The notes under the pieces are model-generated. The model worked only from the letters and a program-made list of their open reading frames with translations, was not told the DNA's origin and did no database searches. 64,000 nucleotides of DNA, taken from assembly GCA_963556145.1 (NCBI GenBank), contig OY744471.1, positions 5,511,590 to 5,575,589 of the forward strand. The letters are read 5' to 3'. Both the position numbers and the translations under genes were made by a program. Position 1 is the first letter of the stretch; each line of letters opens with the position of its first letter. Below are positions 36,479 to 47,080 of the stretch, one piece after another. The DNA is from Hygrocybe punicea. Taxonomy: Eukaryota; Basidiomycota; Agaricomycetes; Agaricales; Hygrophoraceae.

Positions 36479-39400
36479 ATGCCTCCTCGACGTGGAGCCA
36501 AAAAGTCCAAGACGACTGCCTTTGCAAATGGCGCGCTTCAAACATCCTTCCGAATTCAAGGTAGATATTTCACTTTTAAACCCACTCATGTACGGTGCTG
36601 ACATTCTCATACATATCCAGTACCTCAACCGTCCACTCCAACTCCTGAACTGATCCATTGAGACAAAGGAAAGGGCAAGGCCATTGAAGTAGACATCGAC
36701 GATCCCTTTGGTCCCAGCTTTCTATCAAGACCTACCATCCCAGCCATTACACCGATTCAACAGGTGGGGCCTGCGATATTGGACTGTGCTCGGCGAAGGG
36801 TTCTTTCTGCAAAAGCTAATGACCCAAACAATGCAGCAGCAGCTGTCGATATTCTATTTACACCATCTCCTTGCTCACGCCGTCATCGTCAACAAAGGAA
36901 GACACCTGTCGCAGCTTCTTCTCACAACCCACCCAACTTATTCTCTTCTGGCAGCCCAATCATACCCATTTGACAAGTCACATTCCGATTACCATCAAGT
37001 TCTCCCAGTGATGATCCCTTCACCTCACTTTCACCTCCACAAGCCTCGACTTCACAGCAACCTTCACTCCAACTCTTTAACCTAGCAACTACTACATCCA
37101 TGCCCTCAACAATGTCGCTGGTGTCAATGTCCAGCTCTAAGTCTAGTGGGTCAGAATCCAACCATAACCCATGGCCACCTGCAGCAAATCTGGCAACTCG
37201 TTCATCGCGAATGAATGGTCCCGCAGGCGACAAGTCTCGTCACGTCACATCGGACGTGTGGACTTTCTTCGAAAAGATGGGAAACCAGTATAGTTGCATG
37301 TTCTGCGGGTATGTGTTTCCACATCCTAGTTATTATATGATGCTGAACGACTTAAATAGAAATATCCATGCAACGAATCCAAGCTATGAGATTACCAAAT
37401 TTAGTGTCAAGACATCCACCGGGACTATTCGCCGTCACTTGATAGAGGAACACATGAATGTTTGGGTGTCTGGTTGTGACGAGTTGGGCATCAAGATAAA
37501 GGCAAAGAGTGCCCAGGCTGCCCTGGATGGATATCAAAAGGGTAAAGGGCAACCAATGGGAGGGATGCCACAAGAACGCACATCGTACTCGAGGGAAGCT
37601 TTCATTGACGCAATCATCGAGTTCATTGTCGGCGATGATCAGGTATATTTTTTGATTGTTTTATATTCCTGTATTGATGAGATATCATTATGTTAGTCAA
37701 TCAATGTTGTCGAATCACCGCATCTGCGTGCAATTTTCCTCATGCTTCAAGAAGAACTTCGGGAGTTGGATATTCCTGGCAGGACTACGATCCGTAAACG
37801 CATTGAAGAGACGCTTCAAGAACATTTAGATCAACTAAGTAAAGACATGCAGGTCAGAGCGGCTGCTACCTGCATTTTGACTATTCTTGTTAATAAAGGA
37901 ACAGCACTCGTTAGGGAAGATTTCATTCACAATGGATATGTGGTCTGATCCGAATCGTTCTCCTTTCATGGCTATCACGGCTCATTGGATCCAATCACAT
38001 ACTGAAGAAACCCCCAGTGGCTGTCAACACATTCTCAGATTACGTTCCGACTTGGTGGGATTTCATCATGTTCCTGGGCGACATGATGGCGAGCATCTCG
38101 CCCATGTATTCATGTACGTCACTGATCGGCTTATGATTACTCACAAGGTATTCAATATTCAAAGTTTCTTTGTATTCTCGTTGACCCTCATCCTCTCAGA
38201 TTGGATGGATTACCCTTGACAATGCCTCAAACAATGATACATTCATGGCCATATTAGAGCATGAACTTCAGCGACGGAAAATCAAATTTGACAAAATTGA
38301 GTGTCGAATTAGGTAGGTGACATGATTTTGTTGCTGCACCATAAGTACTAATACTCTTTACCTCCAGACGTTTCCCCCACATCGTCAACCTTGCTTGCAA
38401 GGCTGTGCTAGCGGCAATCACCAATCTCGACTATGTGGCTGAAACCGCTGACGACTTTTACCCTGCAAACTTCTTGGAAGGGATTGACCGAGATCCAATT
38501 GCAACTGTCCGATCACTCATTCGTGCAGTATGTCTCTCTCTTGCTATCTTACCTTTTGATGCGAAAACATTAATTTATACTAGATCCGATCATCTTCTCT
38601 GCGCCGACAGTATTTTTCATCCTTGTTTGAGAGATTAGAGCAGAAGGAACTTCAGCTTCTGCATGACATGGAAGTGAGGTGGTCTTCAACATTACTCATG
38701 ATTGAACGAGCCATTGATCTTCTTGAGGTATTTTTTATTTCGTGGCCAATATTTGACGTGGTTATCTAGGTTCTTGACACCTTCCTCGAAAGCCGGGAAT
38801 TTTCTGAACTGCACAAGTTCCAGCTCCGTGATTCCGACTGGAACGCTCTTCGAAAATTTCAATCTATTCTCGAGGTGAGTATATTTGATTGTTCCTTTTC
38901 TATATAATGTATTATCATTGTCAGATTCCACATGCCTTCCAACAAATGTTATCACATGAGAAGACTCCAACATTATGTCACGCCGTACCTGCATTTGAAG
39001 CGATGCTCAATGTCTGGAAAGTACATCAAGAGCAGAATCCGGAAACTTCTGAAATTGTCCAGAAGGGGATCGACAAACTTGAATTATATAGTAGCCGAAC
39101 AGACATGGTCCCTGCTTACACACTGGCCATGAGTCTGTATCTAACTAATTTTTTGCTTTTGCTGACGGTTTTTTTCCAGTTCTGGATCCATCCATCAAAT
39201 TGATGTGGCTCGAGGAGTACATGCCAGAGTGAGTTGATTGGGCCAAAGATTTATTTATTAATGCCGTATGTACCAATAATATTTCCGCTTTTATCACCTG
39301 AATTACTCTATCTTACATAGCTTCGCCCGTATGACCCTACTACTGGAACCGAGGGCCCTGTAGTAAATGCAGAACCACCTGCAGTCCTGCCACGTCCCAC

Positions 39401-39903
39401 TGCGAGAGACATCCTCGGCCTCAACTGTATTCGAGGTCACTCAGTTGTGCGATGGGCAATAGAAGTCGAGGCCGCAGCTTACCTTCGCGATACACAGCCA
39501 ACAACAAAGAGTCTGACATACTGGCAGGTATGTGAGGCCGATGACAGATGTATCCATTTCATGCTAAACATAGTTGGACAAGGAAAATCAACTTCGCTAT
39601 CCGAGAATTTTTTCTCTCGCCATGGACATTTTACCGATACAAGCTTTGGCAGTGCCTTGTGAAAGAGTGTTTTCATCAAGCAAGGAAACTATGACTGCAC
39701 GACGGAATTGCATTTCACCTGAATTAATGGAAGCCCTTCAACTTTTGAAGTATTCCATTCGGAAGGGAAGAGGTCTCAATTTTACGGATGGTCTGGATTG
39801 GGGTCAGGAGCTTCATGAGTTGGAGACTTACGATGATGCACAGATGCAGCTCCCAGAAGACGTAAACTCATTCATTCAGTCTCTTACAGAAAAACTTCAG
39901 TAG
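36479..39903 (+). CDS. hAT-family transposase, 12 exons, three in-frame TGAs
   Basis: Exons read as 36479-36560, 36621-37642, 37697-37852, 37899-38147, 38200-38312, 38368-38527, 38584-38727, 38770-38874, 38925-39132, 39180-39265, 39321-39527 and 39574-39903, totalling 954 codons with consistent phases. The N-terminus is Ser/Pro-rich; then comes a BED-type zinc finger (CMFCG...HLIEEH near 37297-37455), LGKISFTMDMWSD near 37915, the catalytic-core segment IGWITLDNASNNDTF near 38200, FPHIVNLACKAVLAAI near 38372 and the C-terminal dimerisation region ALAVPCERVFSSSKETMTARR near 39634. TGA codons at 36659, 36971 and 39230 interrupt it; CGA fits all three. Family members excise and reinsert hAT elements with 8-base duplications, which matches the flanks here. 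Confidence 0.85.
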
Positions 39904-40024
39904 AAATATAAAATTTATTATGAAACGAAGAGACACAAGAACATCACGTAAATAATGTGGTCGACGTGGATGGTAAGACAAATGTACACGATACAAGGAA
40001 AAACAATGAAACGAGACCAACAAA

Positions 40025-42614
40025 CTACGGAAATGTCTCGCCTTCTATGAACCGGCCCACTACCTCATTTATCTTCTGAGCCAAATGCAGTGACCTTCCA
40101 TGCCTCGGAAGAGATTCATACCACTTTTCAGCAGTCCGACATGGGGCCTTGTTCTGCTGGATGAGTTCGAGACGTTTCTGAAACCAGTCCTCGGCAGCAG
40201 GAGTCCAGTGGCCAACATTGAAAAGGCTCTTCTGCCAAGTTGAGTGCTTTGGCCACCAGGAAAGATGGGAGACCTGTTGGTTCGATCCTACATCACGTTG
40301 ACTTAGCATGGCTGACGAATCCAGAGAGGGTACCCACCAGTATACACCCTATATACGCCACATATGAGGTCAAGCTCATCTTCACCGAGGTGATCGTCAC
40401 AGAAAGTAGTGCCATCCGCAAAATGGAAGACTTGCCCACGAGAGAAGGCTGCACTAGAGGGGCCAGTAAGAACCCGTCCAGGGCCAACGAATTCCATCGC
40501 GAGGCGCCAGACAATACCACCCTTGAGGATTGCTTCACGTGCATGTGGAGAACGTAGAAAATGGTCTCGAGCCGCTTCATAAGCGGCATAATCAGCAGCA
40601 TCAGGTTGGTAGCCAACTGCACGCACACCGAGAGATATGGGGGGTGGTGGAGGGCCTGTCGATGGAGGTGGGTGTGAAAAGGCTGGGCAAGGATTGAGGG
40701 TATTGAAGGGGATTCCGCGTTCTGCAAGATACCGAACAGCTTCTGTGATATCCCTACACAATCGGAGGCATTGCAGAGCGGTGACCGGACTATCTACTGT
40801 AAGCAGCCAATCAATATTCGCAGTAGCACTCATGGACCCGACAAAATATATTTTTTGATCTCTATTGTTCATCATCTCCCTCCGCACAATTGTCAGATAA
40901 TGTTCCTGTCATTCACGCAATGGAAAAAGGCTTGACAAACTGAGATCCCATGGCATAGCTGATAACCCGTCCACTGGTCCATCGATCAGACGGGCGACGA
41001 AGTCGAAGATTGGGCCCTTGTATTTAGTAGCCACTTGAGGGTGAGGGTCCTGCAAAATATTAAGGGTCCGGTCCCATTCGGTATTTGATGGCGTAGGACC
41101 ATCAGCGTAGGCGGTGTCATCCCAATCGAATACAAAGCGATCATAAAGATGGCAGTCAAGGGTAGTCGTAAATTTAGGAGCAGCGGCATCCGTGTGGCAA
41201 TTGCTGACACCATGAATGGACAGCACGTCTCGCTGCCAGTGTTCCACAGGAAGTGGACCCGCAGGTATTGTTTGGCTATTGATTTGATCAGCAGGTTGCC
41301 TCGCCTCACCTGCTTCCAAGGTGGGATCGTCATATTCACCTTCATAGTCATTGTTACCGAATGGGTCTTCGTTGTCTGGCGTGTCAGGGTTAAATTTGGT
41401 ACAGACGTCCCATTCCCTATCAAAGGCATTATATCGCATATGTTCTGGTGGCTTTTCTTCCCACAGATCTTCTATCTCTCTGAAATTGACTCTCGTTCTG
41501 AGGCGAAAGCCATCCATTTCCAGCCAGCGGAAGACAGCAGCCCCTCTCTTCCCCGGTGCGCGAAAGCGTTCATCTTCCTTCTGACGAGCCAAGTGAGCGG
41601 CTGTTTCTTGTGCAGTCTCCATGGCAGCAATTTTCTCGTGGCGTACTGCTTGTCGAACAAAGAATTCCTGCCAAGTTTCTCCAAGTTTCTGGCGAGAGCC
41701 TGGATTTGGCTTAGGGAACTTCTTGGAGGATGTTACATCAGTGGTAGGGCTAGGCGGTGGCAGAGACAACTGCTCCAACTGCCACTGCTGGCAGGCAGCC
41801 TGGACTTGTGCATTATTGGGTAAGTAGTTTGCCACCTCGGGTTTGGGTGATACGCGTAGGGGCTTGTCGAGGGTGCTCCATACGAACCAGATAGGGATAT
41901 CGACTCTGACAAGTCTTGGGATGTGTGCCAACCATTTGCATTGATGCACGTCAATGACCATGCCTACTCTCGGAACGCTGTCGGTGAAGTCGGTGATCAG
42001 TGAATCCTGCAGTTGCTGGACCCACTCTGGGTGGACCTTGGTTTCGCTAGTGAGTATCTTCATCCAGTTGGGGTCGTCGCCATATGGGACATAGCTGGCT
42101 GTGAAAAATGAGATGGCAATCGAACACAGTCCCATCAACGGTATGAAAGCATCTCGGGACTTCATGGCACACTTTCGGGCTGAGTGTTCACGTGTATGAA
42201 TGCGGAGGTAGCCGTATGTGTGAGGGACGGGGAAACATCTGTATTCAAGTGGAAAAACGGCACCCGGGGCTTTTCCCAGTAATTCCCGAGCAACCACATA
42301 GAGAGAGGTTTCGAGATCGTGCAATTTTCTCGGGTAGCAGCTGATAATTGGAACCCACCACGGACGCGTTCCATAGATAGCGACTTGTAATCACAGACTA
42401 GACGCTGTATTAATGGGTGATCCCATCGTATTGAACGGGGCACAAATGGGAGCTGTGGAAGATCGTTGTGCGCCCAATTCATTGTATAGGTCCACTCTGG
42501 CCCTGGATCATCACAGTCGAAATTGTGGTAACTGGGGAAGGCAGCTAAGGGACCCGCATTTGGGGAGGTGATTACAAAGTTGTCGAGGATGAAGGTTTTG
42601 AAGGTCGATGGCAT
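40025..42614 (-). pseudogene. Family X copy A: accessory gene carried by the hAT element
   Basis: The frame starts at 42614 (MPSTFKTFILDNFVITSPN), loses one A in an A run near 42327, and continues from there to 40303, interrupted only by TGA at 40909-40911. A 50-base GTGGGT...TAG intron (40337-40288) follows, then the last exon to 40025. Visible parts: SRDAFIPLMGL with two hydrophobic stretches, DIPIWFVW, a coiled Glu/Lys/Arg-rich TWQEFFVRQ...KIAAMETAQE block, RYNAFDREWDVC, an acidic DNEDPFGNNDYEGEYDD, and WRLAMEFVGPGRVLTGPS. The same order is found at 51967-54508. The family occurs across Agaricomycetes; function unknown. It is not a transposase. Confidence 0.6.
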
Positions 42615-42784
42615 CTGACAGCAGTATTTGGGTTAATAGAATAGGTGCAAAAAAAAAGATACACACGGATAGGGATGCAAAGGAGCGGTGAAAGACGAAG
42701 TCAAAGAGCTCGCTGATACACTGTACGGGCCAACGAGAATAGATTGACCAATGGGAGCACCTGAGCCAAGGCCAATGGGAGCGT

Positions 42785-42931
42785 TGGAGTGGTAGCGAGG
42801 ATGGATCACGTGACTCAGTTCCCACGGTTGATCCAGTGAGTTAGCAGATCTGGATGTAGTAGATACCCTATCCTAGTCTTTCCGACGCACGCGTCCTCTG
42901 AGCACCCGAGGGTACCCCCGGTACCTCTCCA
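42785..42931 (+). repeat. 5' LTR of the nested element
   Basis: 147 bases, TGGAG...CTCCA, with only a few differences from 45382-45529 (for example c/t at the Sac-like cacggttg site and one base of length near the end). High similarity implies a fairly recent insertion. Confidence 0.85.
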
Positions 42932-42933
42932 CC

Positions 42934-42967
42934 TGGTGATGAGAGTGTGGTTTGAACCCACGCACAC
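42934..42967 (+). promoter_or_regulatory. tRNA primer-binding site, unusually long
   Basis: Begins TGG two bases after the LTR. Its complement reads a CCA end, an acceptor-stem half and a T-arm containing GGTTCAAAC, so complementarity to a tRNA appears to extend through the T-loop, about 34 bases. Usual sites are 8-18 bases. The tRNA identity is not determined. Confidence 0.6.
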
Positions 42968-43033
42968 TGCATTTGCTCCGTTTTCCACTCCCTAGCCTGC
43001 TTGCTTTGACTTGCCATATCTCCCTCAACTCCA

Positions 43034-44932
43034 ATGTCAGATTACCGAAGGCTTTTTGTGTTTTGGGGCTCATCTGGGGACCCAGCAGACTGGCTGAGCC
43101 TGGTGGACCGAGAAGTTGTCTTGGGGAACAGTGACCGCGATAAAATCGAGATATTCGCCAGCAAAATCGCTGACACAGCAAAACACTGGTTCCTTGAGCT
43201 TCTGAAACAGCTACGAAAACATTGGCCCATAGTTTGGGAACTATTCATCGCTCGGTGGATTGACAAACTCAGTCCCAATGCCTTGGCAGCCAAAGAGTCC
43301 TTGTTACTCCAAAGTCTGGACCCTTTACAGTCCGAAACATTTATGCTCGACGTCTTCTTCACACAACCAACCTCAGACGACTTAGAATCCCATTTACCAG
43401 ACATACGAGGTACATCAGCTACTACCACAACAACAGCCTTAGGAACAGAGGCACACATCGCGAATTCAAACATCATATCGGGCACCGCAACTTCCGAAGA
43501 CAGAGTACAGAGTACAGAACAAAATGTGAACTTCGAGGACAGAGTACAGAGAACGTTGGACACAATAGAGGCCGTTTACCAAAAGAAGACCGAGGAATAC
43601 GAGGAACAAGCGCGTCTGAAAATCGCGCTAGCATTTGAAGAAGGACGCAACACAGGGATTGCCGAAGAACGCCAGCGTTGGGTCACACTAGCGTCAACAA
43701 ACATCTTTACACCCGCCCAAACGACAGCACAAAACGAGCCGTCGACCTACGCTTCCGTGGCAACGCAACGACGACTGCCCACCGCGACCCAACCAGAGCC
43801 GCGCACCAACACCTCCGTTTCATCGCAAACGGACCCACCCCCTTGCACCAACACGTCAACGCAAGCAAATGCGGCACCCCCAGCGCAAAAACATGTCCCA
43901 GCACCCATAACCATCGACCCAAATGCACCAAAAACGACGACAGCTGCACCGGAGCGCGCCATGTCCCCGTCAAGCACCCAAACTGCCCCATCCACGCACG
44001 AAAACGCGCCCCAGCACACCACAGCGCGCCTACCCTCACCACGAATAACGACGTTCGCGCCCGAACACGCCACCTCGCTATTGCCCACCCAAATGACGCC
44101 GCTGGCTTATATTTCCACGGCAGCACAGCAGCAACCACCCTCCCGCACCTCAACATCAATGCAGACGGCTCCAAACACGAACACGAACACGACCCCACCA
44201 GTCCCACTCCCAGAGCTGACTACAGCGCTCGTGCCGAGGCACGTCCCCTCGCCCAAATCTCAACAGAAGACGCGCCGTGCGTCCACATTCACCCAGAGAC
44301 CACCAACCCCGCTAACAGAGATGCCCAAACGCGCCGCAAGCCCCGTTCCCAGCATATACGCGTGGCCCACAGACCTACCCACACCCGCGTCGATCCCAAA
44401 CCCCGAGTCTACCCCACTCGCCTGTCCCACGAAACTACACGCGTCCAAACCCACAGCAAGCCACGACGCCACTGTCCACGCGCCGCAACTGCGAACGCCG
44501 AGGTCCAATGGTGTCAAAGCACGAGCGGACAACTACGCAAAGTCCGGGGAGGGTGAACGGAAGCAGACGACAATGGACACGAGAGAAGGGGACAGAGACG
44601 GCGCAGAAAAGAGGGCGAACGAGGAAACGAGGCAAGCAGGGACGGGGACAGAGGAAGTAAATGCGGAACCGTCGAAGAGCACGACAAGCAAGGAGCCTGG
44701 GATGTACCAGGACAATGAAACCGCCGAACAGACAGTCGCGAACGTTCCCGTTCGCGTGTCCAGCCCCACACCGTCAGTCATGTCCACATCAACCGTTCGA
44801 CCCACACCCCGCCCGTTCAGCTGGGCCGAAGACACAGCGCATATCCCCATTTACATTACCACCACGATGAGGAACACCCCACGCAACACATCTGCCCTTA
44901 GACCCTCCACCAGGCCATTTACTGCTTCGTGA
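43034..44932 (+). CDS. Gag-like protein of the nested LTR element
   Basis: A single uninterrupted 632-codon frame from ATG 43034. Residues 1-110 resemble retrotransposon Gag capsid: GDPADWLSLVDREVV, then DTAKHWFLELLKQL and WELFIARWIDKL, matching the helical pattern in which a D/W motif precedes an F..RW helix. A short coiled segment follows (residues about 175-220), then a long Thr/Pro/Ala/Ser-rich tail and a charged region near residues 510-560. No CCHC knuckle is present. The frame is intact, in contrast to most genes here, which suggests a young element. Gag forms the particle that packages element RNA. Confidence 0.65.
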   Translation: MSDYRRLFVFWGSSGDPADWLSLVDREVVLGNSDRDKIEIFASKIADTAKHWFLELLKQLRKHWPIVWELFIARWIDKLSPNALAAKESLLLQSLDPLQSETFMLDVFFTQPTSDDLESHLPDIRGTSATTTTTALGTEAHIANSNIISGTATSEDRVQSTEQNVNFEDRVQRTLDTIEAVYQKKTEEYEEQARLKIALAFEEGRNTGIAEERQRWVTLASTNIFTPAQTTAQNEPSTYASVATQRRLPTATQPEPRTNTSVSSQTDPPPCTNTSTQANAAPPAQKHVPAPITIDPNAPKTTTAAPERAMSPSSTQTAPSTHENAPQHTTARLPSPRITTFAPEHATSLLPTQMTPLAYISTAAQQQPPSRTSTSMQTAPNTNTNTTPPVPLPELTTALVPRHVPSPKSQQKTRRASTFTQRPPTPLTEMPKRAASPVPSIYAWPTDLPTPASIPNPESTPLACPTKLHASKPTASHDATVHAPQLRTPRSNGVKARADNYAKSGEGERKQTTMDTREGDRDGAEKRANEETRQAGTGTEEVNAEPSKSTTSKEPGMYQDNETAEQTVANVPVRVSSPTPSVMSTSTVRPTPRPFSWAEDTAHIPIYITTTMRNTPRNTSALRPSTRPFTAS

Positions 44933-45381
44933 CGCTGCGTTTGACAATCCACCCCACGCATACAACCCCGATGCACATTCCCCACACTGTCCGGCCCCAT
45001 TTTCACTCGAAGCCACCCCCACGGCATTGGCCCTGGGAGACCCACTATCACCCGACCCCTTGTCTCTGTTGACTCACCACCCCCCGATCTGACGTACCCT
45101 GATTGGGATCGTGATCCCCGTCTTCACGATTTGAGTAGGACACTGATAGCCCTGGGTTGGACCAAACCAGAGTAGTTGTTTCAAGTGTTGTTTTGTGGAC
45201 TCATCATTTCTTTTTGCTCTTGGACACTTTCCCCTTTCTCCTTCTCCTTCCGCTCCCCGTTTCCCTCTCTTTCCTGTCCTTGTTTCTTCTTTTACTTGAC
45301 GTGCTCAATCTTTTTCTCTTTCTTTTCTCTTTCTTCCTTTTTGATAGCGACAAGGGCATCGCTATGTGGAGGAGGGGCACT

Positions 45382-45529
45382 TGGAGTGGTAGCGAGGATG
45401 GATCACGTGACTCAGTTCCCACAGTTGATCCAGTGAGTTAGCAGATCTGGATGTAGTAGATACCCTATCCTAGTCTTTCCGATGCACGCGTCCTCTGAGC
45501 ACCCTGAGGGTACCCCCGGTACCTCTCCA
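45382..45529 (+). repeat. 3' LTR of the nested element
   Basis: 148 bases, near-identical to 42785-42931, preceded by the purine tract that primes plus-strand synthesis. Confidence 0.85.
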
Positions 45530-45850
45530 GTGTGGAGCTTGTTGATACTCAGTACAGGCGAACGAGAACGGCTAGAGTGATGGGAGCACCCAAGCCAAGA
45601 CACGCCTGAAGGCTGGAGCTTGCTTGTACTTTGTACAGGCGAGCGAGAATGGAACGAAGGAGTCTCGGAGGCCAAGAAGTTAGGGCAAGTCTGAGCCAAG
45701 ACGAACAACGATGGAATGCAAGAGTCTCTGAGCCAAGAGGTTAGGGCGCGTCTGAGCCAAGATAAAAGCTCGCTAGTACTTTGTACAGGCGAACGATGAG
45801 TTGGGGAATGCTCACTTGTACTTTGTACGGGTGAGCAATGAACAAAATGG
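45530..45850. repeat. Tandem array of GTACTTTGTACAGGCGARCGA units in the hAT right end
   Basis: Four units containing gtactttgtac or a variant, each followed by aggcgaacgag-like sequence and gagccaaga, lie at about 45545, 45625, 45774 and 45810. A fifth relative (gatacactgtacgggccaacgag) lies at 42713, on the other side of the nested LTR element, so that element landed inside the array. The core is a short palindrome and may be a transposase-binding site. Confidence 0.6.
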
Positions 45851-46024
45851 TAAATACAAATAACGGACCTGGCTGACCTGGGTCACCTGACAAATTTCCT
45901 TTTTTGGATGGTTAGCCACGGCTTAGCCATTGCCACAACGGTCCCGTCCGGCTAACAACCCATATATGGGTTAACCGTTGTTAGCCGTAGCCAAGCCAAG
46001 CCAGACCGAGCCGTGGCAACACTA

Positions 46025-46760
46025 TCTTGGGGGCCCACAGAGCGAAAGATGCTACAGAACCAGGCCATGAGGCCATTTTCTAGAAGCGTGGATAAAAACT
46101 TACTGCTGGCGAAGGCGGCAAGCCGCTGGATGTCTGGGTTTCCCAACAGGCTCTCGGCCAAGGCATTGTATGCACCATTGTTCAACCTAATGGGCATCTT
46201 GGTGCCCTTGTTGTGGGTAATCCCCACGTTGAGGACGGGGAAAAGTCCACGTGAGTGTAAATTGGGCTTTAGCTGAGCCCACTCTGCCAGGTGTGTGAAG
46301 AATTGATAGCTGGCCTCCACAGCAGCTGCAAATGTCGGATCACGTGGTTGCCCAACAAGACAGGCAATTATTCTTTTCTGGAGGTCATAAATGGGCCTCG
46401 ATCCACTTTCAGAAGTGGTCAGCTCCTACAGCCCTGCACAGGGATGAAAGGCTCACTAGCCATCCCAAGCCACCAGCTGAAACCCAATGCCCAACGACTC
46501 CAGCAAAGTGTAGGGTTTGTGAGCACCCGAAAACTTCTGCAGAATAGCTTGGTAGCCGCAGGAAGTGGCAGGAAGGCCCTCTGTTTCCAGCAAGGTGAAG
46601 AGTGGAGTGGCAGGCTGCACATGTGCTTTGACAGTTTTGGCTCGCGGCAAGTGCCCGTGGAGCTGCCAGGCTTCCTCTTGCTGGCAGCAGTGTTTCGTGT
46701 GTTGCCGAGTGAGTTTTTCTGGCATAGGAGGGTCATTCCCACGAGCGCGTTTTGCTGAAG
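46025..46760 (-). pseudogene. TET/JBP-like dioxygenase, 5' half
   Basis: The minus strand reads RIIACLVGQPRDPTFAAAVE near 46375, FPVLNVGITHNKGT near 46240, then RLNNGAYNALAESLLGNPDI and FASS before a GTAAGT donor at about 46105. The acceptor (ctgtag) near 46055 opens SFALWAPK, which runs into the hAT boundary; the other side of the transposon continues IYNYYRNHLES in the same frame. This order is typical of the region preceding the HxD motif in fungal TET/JBP proteins. Upstream frames (46725-46456, ending LESLGIGFQLVAWDG) are probably earlier exons; TGA/TAG codons near 46450-46400 may be intronic. Orientation and spacing match the 3' half at 33481-34009. Confidence 0.65.
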
Positions 46761-46764
46761 GTGC

Positions 46765-47080
46765 TTCTGGAATGGGGGTTCACCTCGCTATATCTGGCAC
46801 CTCCTCATTCTCAGTCAGCTCTTCCTCCTCTGTTTCTTCATTTTCTCTTGAAAAGCGGCTTCCAGGAGTGGTCCGAAATCCAAAGATCCCGGACATTGGA
46901 GGGGGGAGACGCCATAGGGAGAGAAAAGTTTGCCTGAGCACGTCTGCGCCCACAGCATCAGTGAGCTTCCAAAAAAAAATTGGGTTGCTCACCTGTCAAG
47001 CTTTGGGGAACCAGATCATCTAAAAGCAGATGGAATGAGTAGAAAACGAGCCTTTGGCTTTGAACGGATGCATGCTTTAA
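46765..47080 (-). pseudogene. Possible N-terminal exon region of the TET/JBP-like gene
   Basis: The minus-strand frame 46992-46780 contains an acidic ENEETEEEELTENEEVPD tract typical of the variable N-termini of large Agaricomycete proteins. Linkage to the dioxygenase is by position only. Confidence 0.3.

Larger units (their letters stand above)
42785..45529 (+). mobile_element. Non-autonomous LTR element with Gag-like ORF only, nested in the hAT
   Basis: Direct repeats of 147-148 bases at 42785-42931 and 45382-45529 begin TGGAG and end CTCCA (TG...CA). A primer-binding site starts at 42934 and a purine tract (ggaggagggg) ends just before 45382. The interior holds one 632-codon ORF and no protease, reverse transcriptase or integrase. 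Flanks gcgt and gtgt may be a 4-base target duplication with a C-to-T change. The architecture matches elements that depend on polymerase from elsewhere. Confidence 0.8.
34010..46024 (+). mobile_element. 12,015-bp hAT DNA transposon with cargo, inserted in the TET/JBP-like gene
   Basis: The termini are TAGTGTTGCCAC at 34010 and its complement ending at 46024; 20 of the first 21 bases match between ends. The flanking 8-base duplication is TCTCGGGG (34002-34009) against TCTTGGGG (46025-46032), differing by one C/T change. Eight-base duplications and this terminus are typical of hAT elements. Subterminal gttagccg and ctaacggtt motifs recur at 34030-34135 and 45900-46005. Inside are a hAT transposase gene, a BCS1-like fragment, family X copy A, a nested LTR element and a short tandem array. 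Excising it restores a continuous TET/JBP frame. Confidence 0.9.
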
